DNA of 21,185 bases, from positions 64,001 to 85,185 of IMG/VR virus record IMGVR_UViG_3300049215_000519, one strand, 5' to 3'. The notes under the pieces were generated by a model. It was not told the origin of the DNA. It did no database searches and saw only the letters and a list, made by a program, of their open reading frames with translations. Positions 13,631 to 19,018 of this stretch are shown in pieces; the stretch's first letter is position 1, and each line of letters starts with the position of its first letter. The position numbers and the translations under genes are program-made. This DNA comes from a virus.

Positions 13631-13939
13631 ATGACCTATATTCGTACGTACGGGCTGCACGATGGGTCTTATACTTCGACCGATCTGCAGGCAGGACTGC
13701 ATAGTTGCATTGCAGACTGTGATAGGGACAGCCCGAACGATCCTGGCCATCAAGTTTGTACTGATAGCTGCGCTGCCGCGTTTCCAACTGCTATAAATCC
13801 TACCACCTCAGGAGATCTTCCTGGAGGCTTGGCGCCACCCCCTGGATACAACCCGGCTAAGCCAATCAACTGGTATCGAACGGGTGGGGCCGCTTTGCTG
13901 GGAATCGTCGTCGGAATTGCTCTAGCTATTAGAGGATAG
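13631..13939 (+). CDS. tail-anchored protein with twin CX3C motif (102 aa)
   Basis: The product has an N-terminal soluble part with two CX3C motifs: C26, C30, C43 and C47, spaced CX3C-X12-CX3C. This is the pattern of a disulfide-stapled helical hairpin. A Pro/Gly-rich linker (about 57-80) leads to a single C-terminal membrane segment (GGAALLGIVVGIALAI, 85-100) ending RG. This topology would expose the Cys domain on one side of a membrane. It and the next gene are distinctly A+T-richer in codon use than their neighbours. It probably forms an operon with the following gene, 4 bases downstream. I recognise no family; a virion or cell-envelope membrane protein is inferred. Confidence 0.6.
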   Translation: MTYIRTYGLHDGSYTSTDLQAGLHSCIADCDRDSPNDPGHQVCTDSCAAAFPTAINPTTSGDLPGGLAPPPGYNPAKPINWYRTGGAALLGIVVGIALAIRG

Positions 13940-13943
13940 GCTC

Positions 13944-14663
13944 ATGTTGCGTGACACAAGCATTCAAGCATGTCTAGCTCAAGGTAATGCTGCCTCTCAA
14001 CCTATTGACAATCAGCGTTATACGCTGGCAGCTAGTTGGTTCCCGTCCGATTACTTCGAGACTAGCGCGATTCGACAAGCGGTAGCCGCCGTTCAATCGG
14101 TTCTTTCACAGGCGTTTGATATTAGTTCTAAAGCTGATGACGCCTGTAGTAAGGCGCCAGGATGTAGTGATCCTGTATATCTAGACAATTATGGGGCATT
14201 GCTAAGCGTCACAAATCAATCACAAGATTATCTTGACACCGCAAATTCTGCCGACACCGACGCCAGCTCAGCGTTGCAAACGGCGTACGTAGTCGCACCA
14301 GGATTCAAAGACTGGGTTCTAAAGGCTTTGGGGGCAGCCTCAGATGCAGTAACAGGCGCTGCTGTAACTAGTTGCCTTATGCCGTGGTGGTCTGCAGCCG
14401 TGGTAGCCGTTCAGAATGCGGCAGCGGCAGCTGGTGATGTCCTGATTCGTATTCTTGGGGTAGCCGCTGATGTTGCTAAGGCTACGATCGCAGCTGGACA
14501 AGGCCTCGCGAAAACTGCAAAGGAGGCCTTCGATCTGACAGCCTGGCTATTTAGTAGCTTGCCGTTCTTGGCTGGTGGGGTTGTCTTGTTCTTTAGTGGA
14601 AGATACATCTGGAAAAATCGGGTTACGCTCAGGACCAAGCTTTTAAAGAGAAGCCAGGGCTAG
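13944..14663 (+). CDS. tail-anchored membrane protein (239 aa)
   Basis: The protein is long, Ala/Ser/Thr-rich and mostly helical, with Cys at 10, 68, 74 and 144. An amphipathic or hydrophobic Ala-rich stretch (about 135-185) could embed in membrane, and a definite membrane segment lies near 203-223 (WLFSSLPFLAGGVVLFF). It ends in a strongly basic tail (RVTLRTKLLKRSQG). GAGGAT lies about 8 bases before the ATG. It shares A+T-richer codon use with the gene before it, and both end in membrane anchors, suggesting that the pair arrived together and works together. No catalytic motif is seen. Virion membrane or entry protein is an inference. Confidence 0.6.
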   Translation: MLRDTSIQACLAQGNAASQPIDNQRYTLAASWFPSDYFETSAIRQAVAAVQSVLSQAFDISSKADDACSKAPGCSDPVYLDNYGALLSVTNQSQDYLDTANSADTDASSALQTAYVVAPGFKDWVLKALGAASDAVTGAAVTSCLMPWWSAAVVAVQNAAAAAGDVLIRILGVAADVAKATIAAGQGLAKTAKEAFDLTAWLFSSLPFLAGGVVLFFSGRYIWKNRVTLRTKLLKRSQG

Positions 14664-14692
14664 CTGTCAGACCCTTCTGGTAGAGTCAGGGC
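14663..14692 (+). promoter_or_regulatory. phage promoter-like motif, leaderless start
   Basis: GCTGTCAGACC (14663-14673), 7 bases, TAGAGT (14681-14686) preceded by TGG, then 6 bases to the ATG at 14693. Box, spacing and start distance match the site at 10054. It overlaps the TAG of the preceding gene, so termination and re-initiation of transcription are tightly packed. Confidence 0.65.
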
Positions 14693-15010
14693 ATGCGGTT
14701 CAAGGACTGGAAGAACGAGATCAACCACCATCACTCGTCGGCGCATCGTCTCGAGCGGTCCGCCGAACGCAAGTACCTCGTCCAAGACCGAGTCGGAGAG
14801 CGGCTCTATCTCCACGTTCGAGTGCTTGGCTGGCCCCAAGGTGAGCCACTTGTTTCGTTCACGCTCAGCCACGAGGTCTTGGGATTCGTAGCCGACCCAT
14901 TGACCCAGCTGACGTCAGAGGACATGACCAAGATCGCGTTGCTCAAGGAGCAGATCGAGGACTGGGTCGATGGCAACCGCGACTCGATGCCGGACAACAT
15001 GACGCTGTGA
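14693..15010 (+). CDS. hypothetical soluble protein (105 aa)
   Basis: The 105-residue product starts MRFKDWKNEINHHHSSAHRL, has a beta-rich middle (ERLYLHVRVLGWPQGEPLVSF) and ends in a helix and a loop (IALLKEQIEDWVDGNRDSM). There is no Cys and no membrane segment. The HHH cluster near residue 12 might bind metal, but there is no further support. It opens an operon of six tightly coupled genes running to about 16.0 kb. Its TGA overlaps the next GTG (GTGA). G+C-rich codons return here after the A+T-rich pair. Function unknown. Confidence 0.65.
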   Translation: MRFKDWKNEINHHHSSAHRLERSAERKYLVQDRVGERLYLHVRVLGWPQGEPLVSFTLSHEVLGFVADPLTQLTSEDMTKIALLKEQIEDWVDGNRDSMPDNMTL

Positions 15011-15189
15011 GGGACGACGAGCTTCCCTTCATCGAGAGATGCCCTTGCGGTCGTATCGCGAGGTTCGCGATCATGCATCCCAACCCTGACAAGGTGAAGA
15101 CCAAGTACGTATGCTCTGATCACGTCCAGACGCTGCGCAGCGACAGCGCGAACGTCTTCAGAATCGAGGACGGAGAGATGGTGGACTAG
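15007..15189 (+). CDS. small zinc-binding-like protein (60 aa)
   Basis: The product has a CPCG motif near residue 12 and a CSDH motif near residue 36, giving a possible four-ligand zinc site (C-x-C...C-x-x-H) around a short beta-hairpin (RIARFAIMHPN...KYVCSDH). GTG overlaps the preceding TGA by four bases, typical of coupled phage genes, and its TAG overlaps the next GTG by one. Such small zinc-ribbon proteins are common in phages and are mostly uncharacterised. A nucleic-acid or protein-binding role is possible. Confidence 0.6.
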   Translation: MRDDELPFIERCPCGRIARFAIMHPNPDKVKTKYVCSDHVQTLRSDSANVFRIEDGEMVD

Positions 15190-15542
15190 TGGATCCGCTC
15201 GCCAACACCAAGGTTGTGATCATCGTGTTCGCGATGCACGGATGCCCGGCTTGCCAGGACTACCTGCCGCGGTTCTACAACCAGATCGAGGGCTATCAGA
15301 AGATGGGCCACCCGTTCGTGATCTACCAAGGCGAGCCGCTCTCGAAGGGCCAGATCCCGGTGATGGTCTACGACTCGACGAGCCAGGAGAAGTCGCTGCA
15401 AGACTTCGCGAATCTGCACCACATCGAGAACCTGCCGACCACGCTTCTTCTGCCGAAGGTCGGCCATCCCATGCGGTTCGAGGGTGCGCTCTCCAACGAG
15501 CAGATCTACACTTTGCTGAACAGCGCGATCGCCCACAACTAA
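15189..15542 (+). CDS. thioredoxin-fold protein with CPAC motif
   Basis: The 117-residue protein has a thioredoxin fold. A first strand (VVIIVFAMHGCPAC) carries the redox motif CPAC at residues 19-22. A later strand (IPVMVYD) and the loop before the last strands (ENLPTTLLL) carry the cis-Pro at about residue 83, followed by a C-terminal helix. No signal peptide is present, so it would act in the cytoplasm. Phage thioredoxin or glutaredoxin-like proteins reduce ribonucleotide reductase or act on Cys-rich proteins. This operon and the next blocks encode several Cys-rich small proteins that could be partners. GTG overlaps the preceding TAG, with GGAGAG 10 bases upstream. Its TAA overlaps the next ATG. 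Confidence 0.8.
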   Translation: MDPLANTKVVIIVFAMHGCPACQDYLPRFYNQIEGYQKMGHPFVIYQGEPLSKGQIPVMVYDSTSQEKSLQDFANLHHIENLPTTLLLPKVGHPMRFEGALSNEQIYTLLNSAIAHN

Positions 15543-15625
15543 TGCCCATAGATCTTCTGATCTGCCTGGTCGTGATCGCCGTGTTCTCGGTGCCGGTGGT
15601 GCTCTACAGGCGGAGGCAGCCCTGA
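15542..15625 (+). CDS. 27-aa single-span membrane peptide
   Basis: The ATG overlaps the preceding TAA by one base. The peptide begins MPIDLLICLVVIAVFSVPVV and ends LYRRRQP: one hydrophobic span followed by a positive tail, the same topology as several other proteins here. It could be a small virion membrane protein or a lysis-related peptide. Its very small size lowers confidence, but the overlap, topology and operon position support it. Confidence 0.5.
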   Translation: MPIDLLICLVVIAVFSVPVVLYRRRQP

Positions 15626-15636
15626 GCCCCCTCTTG

Positions 15637-15789
15637 GTGGCCTGCCGCATCTGCGAGGCGCCTGTGGGCGCCCCGTGCCGCGTCGTGCGGCTCAACGGCC
15701 GCTGGATCGACAACCAGCCCGACAACTGCCATCCCACCCGCGTCGCCGACGCTCGGGCGGCTGAGAAATTGAAGGAGAGGCTAAGCTAG
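15637..15789 (+). CDS. small zinc-finger-like protein (50 aa)
   Basis: The frame contains CRICEAPVGAPCR at the N-terminus and CHPTRVADARAAE later. This resembles the CxxCgapxGxPCR...HxxR pattern of small zinc-finger proteins common in actinobacteria and their phages. GTG at 15637 is a conservative start. CTG at 15622, overlapping the preceding TGA and 5 bases after GGAGG, would add the residues before ACRIC and may be the true start. The TAG overlaps the GTG of the next gene by one base. Function unknown; nucleic-acid binding is likely if zinc is bound. Confidence 0.55.
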   Translation: MACRICEAPVGAPCRVVRLNGRWIDNQPDNCHPTRVADARAAEKLKERLS

Positions 15790-16019
15790 TGTCTAAGAAG
15801 AAAAAGTTGCAGTCGACGTTGTCCCCGCAGATCCGCGCCATCCTTCAGCGCACGGTCGAGGGCCGCAAGGTCATCGACGAGTCGCTCCGGTCTTCGCGAG
15901 CGACGTCAGCTCATCCACCGAGTTCACCAGCGAGTCCTCTTCAGCCACGAACTCAGGTACGGCTGAAGGTGAACCATCGGGGTCAGGCTCGTCAGCCTCT
16001 CGTTCGATTGCCGCGATGA
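15789..16019 (+). CDS. small basic protein overlapping an opposing gene
   Basis: The first 36 residues look real: a Lys-rich start (MSKKKKLQ) and a helix (PQIRAILQRTVEGRKVIDES). The remaining 40 residues lie antisense to the gene at 15871-16119 and are Pro/Ser/Arg-rich, like a shadow translation. A GGAG about 10 bases upstream and the one-base overlap with the preceding gene support the GTG start. The 149-bp tail-to-tail overlap suggests that a rearrangement joined the rightward operon to the leftward block and removed the original stop. A truncated gene with a read-through tail is possible. Confidence 0.5.
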   Translation: MSKKKKLQSTLSPQIRAILQRTVEGRKVIDESLRSSRATSAHPPSSPASPLQPRTQVRLKVNHRGQARQPLVRLPR

Positions 16020-16119
16020 CCAGCTCGAGGGAGCGCGTGCGCGCGCTGAGATCAGCCTGACACTCGGCGCTGCGCTTCTCGACGTCCTCGAGCAGCGCCT
16101 TCCTAGTCGGTTCGGCCAT
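15871..16119 (-). CDS. acidic helical hypothetical protein (82 aa)
   Basis: The product begins MAEPTRKALLEDVEKRSAEC and has a long predicted coiled helix to about residue 45, then an acidic Pro-containing region (EADEPDPDGSPS) and a second helix. ATG at 16119 is chosen because GGAGG lies 5 bases before it; in-frame codons further upstream overlap the previous gene more deeply. It overlaps the upstream membrane-protein gene by 17 bases and the opposing plus-strand gene by 149 bases. It is last in the minus-strand run that starts at 16687. No family recognised. Confidence 0.6.
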   Translation of the reverse strand: MAEPTRKALLEDVEKRSAECQADLSARTRSLELVIAAIEREADEPDPDGSPSAVPEFVAEEDSLVNSVDELTSLAKTGATRR

Positions 16120-16378
16120 GAGAACCTCCGTTCCGGTAGCGCCGCATCGCCGCGTCCACGACTTGGGTGGCGACCTTGGCAAACTCGGCGTACTTCGCCA
16201 TCCAGTCTTCGGCCTTCGAGATGTACTTGTCCTCGATCGCCGTCATCTCTTCGCGATGCTTCTTCCGCTCTCGCTCGCGGTCGCGGTACAGCTTCCACGT
16301 CGAGAGCGTGGCAAGAAGCGCGAGGATCCCGAGCGGACCGTACACCGTGAGCGATGCTGACAGGTCTACAGGATCCAC
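16103..16378 (-). CDS. single-span membrane protein with charged coiled coil (91 aa)
   Basis: The N-terminus is hydrophobic with one membrane span at about residues 11-30 (TVYGPLGILALLATLSTWKL). A highly charged helix follows (YRDRERERKKHREEMTAIED) and continues as a coiled coil to about residue 80. GTG start has AGGAG 7 bases upstream. Size and topology would suit a holin-accessory or spanin-like inner-membrane protein, or a virion membrane protein; i-spanins have a similar N-terminal anchor with a coiled coil. It is co-oriented with the small basic protein upstream (18 bases away) and overlaps the next gene by 17 bases. Confidence 0.65.
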   Translation of the reverse strand: MDPVDLSASLTVYGPLGILALLATLSTWKLYRDRERERKKHREEMTAIEDKYISKAEDWMAKYAEFAKVATQVVDAAMRRYRNGGSHGRTD

Positions 16379-16396
16379 GTGAGGCTCCTAGACCGA

Positions 16397-16543
16397 CTAG
16401 CGCCGGCCCTTGAGCTTGCGCTTGACGCACGAGCCGAGCATCTTGCCCGACGTCGGACCCTCTTTGAAGCACGCCTTGGCGGCAGCGCCGAAGCGACGGT
16501 TCCAAGCGGTGACTTTCCTCTTCTTGTGACGACGACGGGCCAT
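16397..16543 (-). CDS. 48-aa highly basic protein
   Basis: AAGGAG lies 7 bases before the ATG. The peptide starts MARRRHKKRKVTAWNRRFG, continues with an Ala/Lys helix containing ACFKEG, and ends GSCVKRKLKGRR, so about one third of its residues are Arg or Lys. Two Cys are present. Such proteins usually bind nucleic acid, and in tailless phages small basic virion proteins can condense the genome or coat the membrane. That role is inferred. It follows the Pro/Arg-rich peptide gene by 15 bases and precedes the membrane/coiled-coil gene by 18. Confidence 0.7.
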   Translation of the reverse strand: MARRRHKKRKVTAWNRRFGAAAKACFKEGPTSGKMLGSCVKRKLKGRR

Positions 16544-16558
16544 TGGTTTTCTCCTTGT

Positions 16559-16687
16559 TCAGCGGGCAGGACGGAGGGCAGGACGAATCGCGGGCCGCGG
16601 TCCGGGTACAACCGGACGCATAGGCTTGGGAGGCGTGGGCCGCACGACAGGTCGCGTGCAACAACCGTTTCCAGGCTTGGGTCCCAT
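16559..16687 (-). CDS. 42-aa Pro/Arg-rich peptide
   Basis: An ATG at 16687 opens a 42-codon frame ending TGA. The peptide starts MGPKPGNGCCTRPVVRPTPP and continues in repeated RP/PR steps (PGPRPAIRPALRPAR). It is first in the minus-strand run. TAAGAT lies 9 bases before the ATG and AGGGGG directly before it, so a very short leader is likely. Pro/Arg-rich sequence can arise by chance in G+C-rich DNA, but the promoter, operon position and continuous pattern favour a real gene. It could be a DNA-binding virion peptide, a linker peptide or an inhibitor of a host process. Confidence 0.45.
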   Translation of the reverse strand: MGPKPGNGCCTRPVVRPTPPKPMRPVVPGPRPAIRPALRPAR

Positions 16688-16702
16688 GACCCCCTTATCT
16701 TA
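16688..16702 (-). promoter_or_regulatory. candidate promoter of the small-protein block
   Basis: On the minus strand TAAGAT (16702-16697) stands 9 bases before the ATG at 16687. The remaining 78 bases up to the end of the transglycosylase gene show no other signal I can support. Confidence 0.35.
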
Positions 16703-16780
16703 CTGCGGCTTGGCCCGGCGTGCTAGTGCACGTTGCTCACGCCGACGTGAAGATCGCGTCTTTGAAGACAACTAGGTAAA

Positions 16781-17533
16781 TCATGTAGCCAGTCGCCGAC
16801 GGCGACCGTACCACCACGCGCCGACGCCGAGCCCAAGGAGCCCGAAGATCATGAGCGACAGGGTGCTGTCGTACTGCAAAGTCTTCACGATGTTGCTGAC
16901 GGTGGCCGATACGCCTGACACATCGGTCGCGCCCCACATCCCGACGTCGTTGGCGTTGGCGAGCACTTCGTTGATTCGTGTCGAGTTGTTCCATGCGGCC
17001 CTGACGGCGGGGGCGAACCCGCCCCAATCGGCGCACGGTTGCCCGGTTGCTGCTGTGCAAGCCGCCAGCCCTACAACAATTGCATGCGGCAAAGCATGAT
17101 ACATCTTTACGAGCTTCCAGTAGTCTTCGCCGTTGTCGATCCAGATCGTGCCGGCTGCGCTTAGGAGATCGTCGACGCGGCTACGAGCGTTGTTGATGTA
17201 CGTCACCAACGCCTGCATCTGGTCGGCTTGCTGAGCCTGGGAGAGGCTCGCGTAGGTAGCGTACGAGTTGGCGCCCGCAATACACGGTGGAACCGGGTGC
17301 TGTGCAGCGTACGTGGTGCCCGCCATCGTCAGGTTGTCGGAGCAGTCGCCTGCAGAGCACCACTGCCCGATGCCGACCTCGAACAGGGTGGGATCGGATG
17401 TGCGATTGCAGGGGTTGCCCCCGCTTTCCTTGTCGATCCACGCGATGATGAAGTCGACTGGGATGTCGCCTGCCATCGTCTCGGCGAGAGGGCGCCAGTC
17501 CTCGGCAGTGCCACGAAACGGTGAGAGGAGCAT
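16781..17533 (-). CDS. tail-anchored lytic transglycosylase-like protein
   Basis: The 250-residue protein begins with a soluble lysozyme-like domain. IPVDFIIAWIDKESGGNP (residues 24-41) contains the likely catalytic Glu36, and FEVGIGQW (51-58) corresponds to the conserved Gly-x-x-Gln motif of SLT-type transglycosylases, which cleave peptidoglycan with 1,6-anhydro product formation. Six Cys in the domain may form disulfides. The C-terminus has one membrane span (about 225-242) and a tail RRRRLAT. There is no N-terminal signal, so it is tail-anchored. PRD1 carries a virion-membrane transglycosylase (P7), and a comparable entry role is inferred here. It is divergent from the peptidoglycan-binding-like gene at 17576 and appears to have its own leaderless promoter. 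Confidence 0.75.
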   Translation of the reverse strand: MLLSPFRGTAEDWRPLAETMAGDIPVDFIIAWIDKESGGNPCNRTSDPTLFEVGIGQWCSAGDCSDNLTMAGTTYAAQHPVPPCIAGANSYATYASLSQAQQADQMQALVTYINNARSRVDDLLSAAGTIWIDNGEDYWKLVKMYHALPHAIVVGLAACTAATGQPCADWGGFAPAVRAAWNNSTRINEVLANANDVGMWGATDVSGVSATVSNIVKTLQYDSTLSLMIFGLLGLGVGAWWYGRRRRLAT

Positions 17534-17546
17534 CGCTTAGATGATA
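17534..17546 (-). promoter_or_regulatory. leaderless promoter of transglycosylase gene
   Basis: On the minus strand TATCAT (17546-17541) lies 7 bases before the ATG at 17533, without a Shine-Dalgarno. It forms a divergent pair with the plus-strand site at 17561 in a 42-bp intergenic gap. Confidence 0.5.
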
Positions 17547-17560
17547 CCTTAACTTGACTG

Positions 17561-17575
17561 TGGTAGCCTACTGCC
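17561..17575 (+). promoter_or_regulatory. extended -10 with leaderless start
   Basis: TGGTAGCCT (17561-17569) ends 6 bases before the ATG at 17576. The hexamer TAGCCT and its spacing match the site at 10072. TTGACT at 17554 is too close to be a usual -35. Confidence 0.55.
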
Positions 17576-18145
17576 ATGGCCAACGCTATTGCCATGCTTC
17601 AGATCGCCGCGAATCGTTTCGCACAATCGGGTAACTTCGCGCCGGTCAGCGTCGATGGCGTGATGGGGCCAGCAACCGCCTCTGCAGTTCATGCAGCGCT
17701 GTCGGTTGTGCAAGGAGACGTGCCGGAAGAGTCCGACAACGCTGCGACGCTCAACGCGACGCTCGATCAGAACCAGATGACCCAGAGCGCGTCGGGCTTG
17801 GCGACCTACCTGAACCAGAACGCGGATGCACTTGGGTTTGGGTCACCAGCCGTATCGACTGGTGGCGGTCTTTCACCGACGCCCGCGATGCCAGGCTCGC
17901 CGTTCGCCACGAACCTTTCGGTGATGTGGGCCAACCTACCAGTGCCAGCCAAGATCGGCGGCGGGTTGCTCGCCGTCGCCGGGCTCGTGATGCTCGTCAG
18001 GCACCTCTCCGGCGGCAAGCGGCACGGCCGCGCGCTGCACGGTGTCAACCTCGGAGAGGACTACATCGATGCCGAAGCCCACGAAGCGGAAGAGGCTGAA
18101 GAGGGCCAAGAAGCCCCAGAGTTCGACGAGAGCGACGAAGGCTGA
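17576..18145 (+). CDS. membrane protein with peptidoglycan-binding-like N-terminus
   Basis: The 189-residue protein has an N-terminal segment (residues 2-42) ending VSVDGVMGPATASAVHAAL, matching the D-G-x-x-G-P-x-T-x-x-A-V signature of peptidoglycan-binding domain 1. A Gln/Asn-rich linker and a Pro/Gly loop (about 88-112) follow. Then come one membrane span (about 127-143) with basic flank (GGKRHGR) and an extremely acidic tail (AEEAEEGQEAPEFDESDEG). ATG at 17576 is supported by the promoter-like site 6 bases upstream. Divergent pairing with the transglycosylase gene suggests the two act together on the cell wall, probably as virion membrane proteins. The last 77 bases also read as a basic peptide in another frame. 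Confidence 0.7.
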   Translation: MANAIAMLQIAANRFAQSGNFAPVSVDGVMGPATASAVHAALSVVQGDVPEESDNAATLNATLDQNQMTQSASGLATYLNQNADALGFGSPAVSTGGGLSPTPAMPGSPFATNLSVMWANLPVPAKIGGGLLAVAGLVMLVRHLSGGKRHGRALHGVNLGEDYIDAEAHEAEEAEEGQEAPEFDESDEG

Positions 18146-18158
18146 TACGCTCGTCCAC
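18143..18158 (+). promoter_or_regulatory. extended -10 built on a stop codon
   Basis: TGATACGCT (18143-18151) has the extended -10 form TGnTAnnnT and ends 7 bases before the ATG at 18159. Its TGA is the stop codon of the preceding gene. No Shine-Dalgarno is at the proper distance. Confidence 0.45.
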
Positions 18159-18383
18159 ATGGACGCTCTCAAGAACCTTCTGGACAACGAGAAAGGCCTC
18201 GTGGCCGCTCTCATGATGATCGGTGCGACTATCTTCGTCGTCACCGGCAAGATGGCCATCGACGAGTGGAAGTCGATGAGCGAGTGGGTTTTCACGGCCT
18301 ACGCAGGCGCGACCGCGCTGCACCAGTCGGCGCTCGCGTTCGCTGGCAAGGGCACGCCTCCTTCGGCCGGAGACGCCAAGTGA
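18159..18383 (+). CDS. holin-like small membrane protein (74 aa)
   Basis: The product has a short charged N-terminus (MDALKNLLDNEK), a clear membrane span at about residues 13-30 (GLVAALMMIGATIFVVTG), a charged hinge, a second more amphipathic helix (about 43-62) and a polar tail. Size and topology suit a class II or pinholin-type holin. Neighbouring lipoprotein and a GH25 lysozyme 2.3 kb downstream support a lysis role. ATG at 18159 is preferred because a promoter-like site precedes it; an in-frame ATG at 18069 would add a very basic N-terminus overlapping the previous gene. It overlaps the next gene by four bases (GTGA). Confidence 0.6.
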   Translation: MDALKNLLDNEKGLVAALMMIGATIFVVTGKMAIDEWKSMSEWVFTAYAGATALHQSALAFAGKGTPPSAGDAK

Positions 18384-18742
18384 AAGCGCCGCGTCCCATT
18401 GCATTGCTCTTGCTCATCGTGCTTGCTGCGTGCGGGCCAACCGCTCGCGAGAAAGCAATCAGCGCTACCTTCGTTTCGATCAACGCGGCTCGTGATGGCT
18501 TCGTTTCGTACAACACTGCTCATGAAAACGACATCGTGACGCATGCGGCTACCAAGGTGGAGGCCGTCAACAACCTCACGAAATATCGCCTCGCACGTGA
18601 GCATGTGACCGAGGCTTTCATCGCCGCGTACCACGCACTCTCGGCTGCGGTGCTCGTGGCGAGTGACCCCAAGTCTCTGCCAGCCCTCTTGCAGGCCGCG
18701 GCTGATCTCAAGGTGGCGATCGCCGCGCTCGAGAAGGAGTAG
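18380..18742 (+). CDS. lipoprotein, possible o-spanin-like or lysis protein (120 aa)
   Basis: A lipoprotein signal is clear: a basic start (MKAPRP), a hydrophobic core (IALLLLIVLA) and a lipobox LAAC at residues 14-17, followed by G and P. The mature part is a long helical region of about 100 residues (REKAISATFVSINAARDGF to IAALEKE). GTG at 18380 overlaps the TGA of the holin-like gene and has GGAG about 8 bases upstream, giving a signal peptide that starts at the usual place. Outer-membrane lipoproteins next to holins are often o-spanins, although this one is longer and helical, and no matching i-spanin is adjacent. An alternative is superinfection exclusion. Confidence 0.65.
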   Translation: MKAPRPIALLLLIVLAACGPTAREKAISATFVSINAARDGFVSYNTAHENDIVTHAATKVEAVNNLTKYRLAREHVTEAFIAAYHALSAAVLVASDPKSLPALLQAAADLKVAIAALEKE

Positions 18743-18745
18743 ACC

Positions 18746-19018
18746 ATGTCAACGTGGCAAGACGCTCAAAAGGCGCTAGGTGTGGCGCAGGTCGTGATCG
18801 CAGGCATCGAGTCGATCGAGTCCGTGCTCGGTATGGGCCAGTCGGCTGATGCGATCGTCAAGGCGATCTCGGCGATCATCTCGACCGTGAAGGCGGGCGC
18901 TTCTGGCCAGGTCACGGCCTCCGAAGTGACGGCGGCTCTACAGACGCTGCAGGACCAACTCGCAGCTGAGGACGCAGTGGCGGATGCGGCAGTGAACGCC
19001 AAGTTCCCCACGACTTGA
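18746..19018 (+). CDS. small helical protein, paralogue of the 20425 gene (90 aa)
   Basis: AAGGAG lies just before the ATG. The product is a small, Ala/Ile-rich helical protein with no Cys and no confident membrane span. Residues from AISAIISTVKAG onward align without gaps to TISAIVMSCVEG in the protein encoded at 20425. They share ISAI, two Gly, TA, AL, L and LA positions (about 13 of 36 identical), so the two are paralogues. Both copies sit beside lysis genes, one after the lipoprotein and one before the GH25 lysozyme. A lysis-accessory role is possible; no family is recognised. Its 3' end overlaps the opposing gene by 107 bp. Confidence 0.65.
   Translation: MSTWQDAQKALGVAQVVIAGIESIESVLGMGQSADAIVKAISAIISTVKAGASGQVTASEVTAALQTLQDQLAAEDAVADAAVNAKFPTT

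Noticed and set aside
15774-15788. TAAGCT before the GTG at 15789 as a leaderless promoter
   Set aside because: The hexamer is only 1-2 bases from the start, and a GGAG at proper distance plus the overlap with the previous gene explain translation within the operon.
15924-16664. Minus-strand frame of 246 codons spanning several small genes
   Set aside because: It crosses four better-supported small genes with their own ribosome-binding sites and has Ser/Arg-rich shadow composition.
17554-17559. TTGACT as a -35 box for the 17576 gene
   Set aside because: It lies only 4 bases from the -10-like hexamer, far from the 16-18 bases needed.
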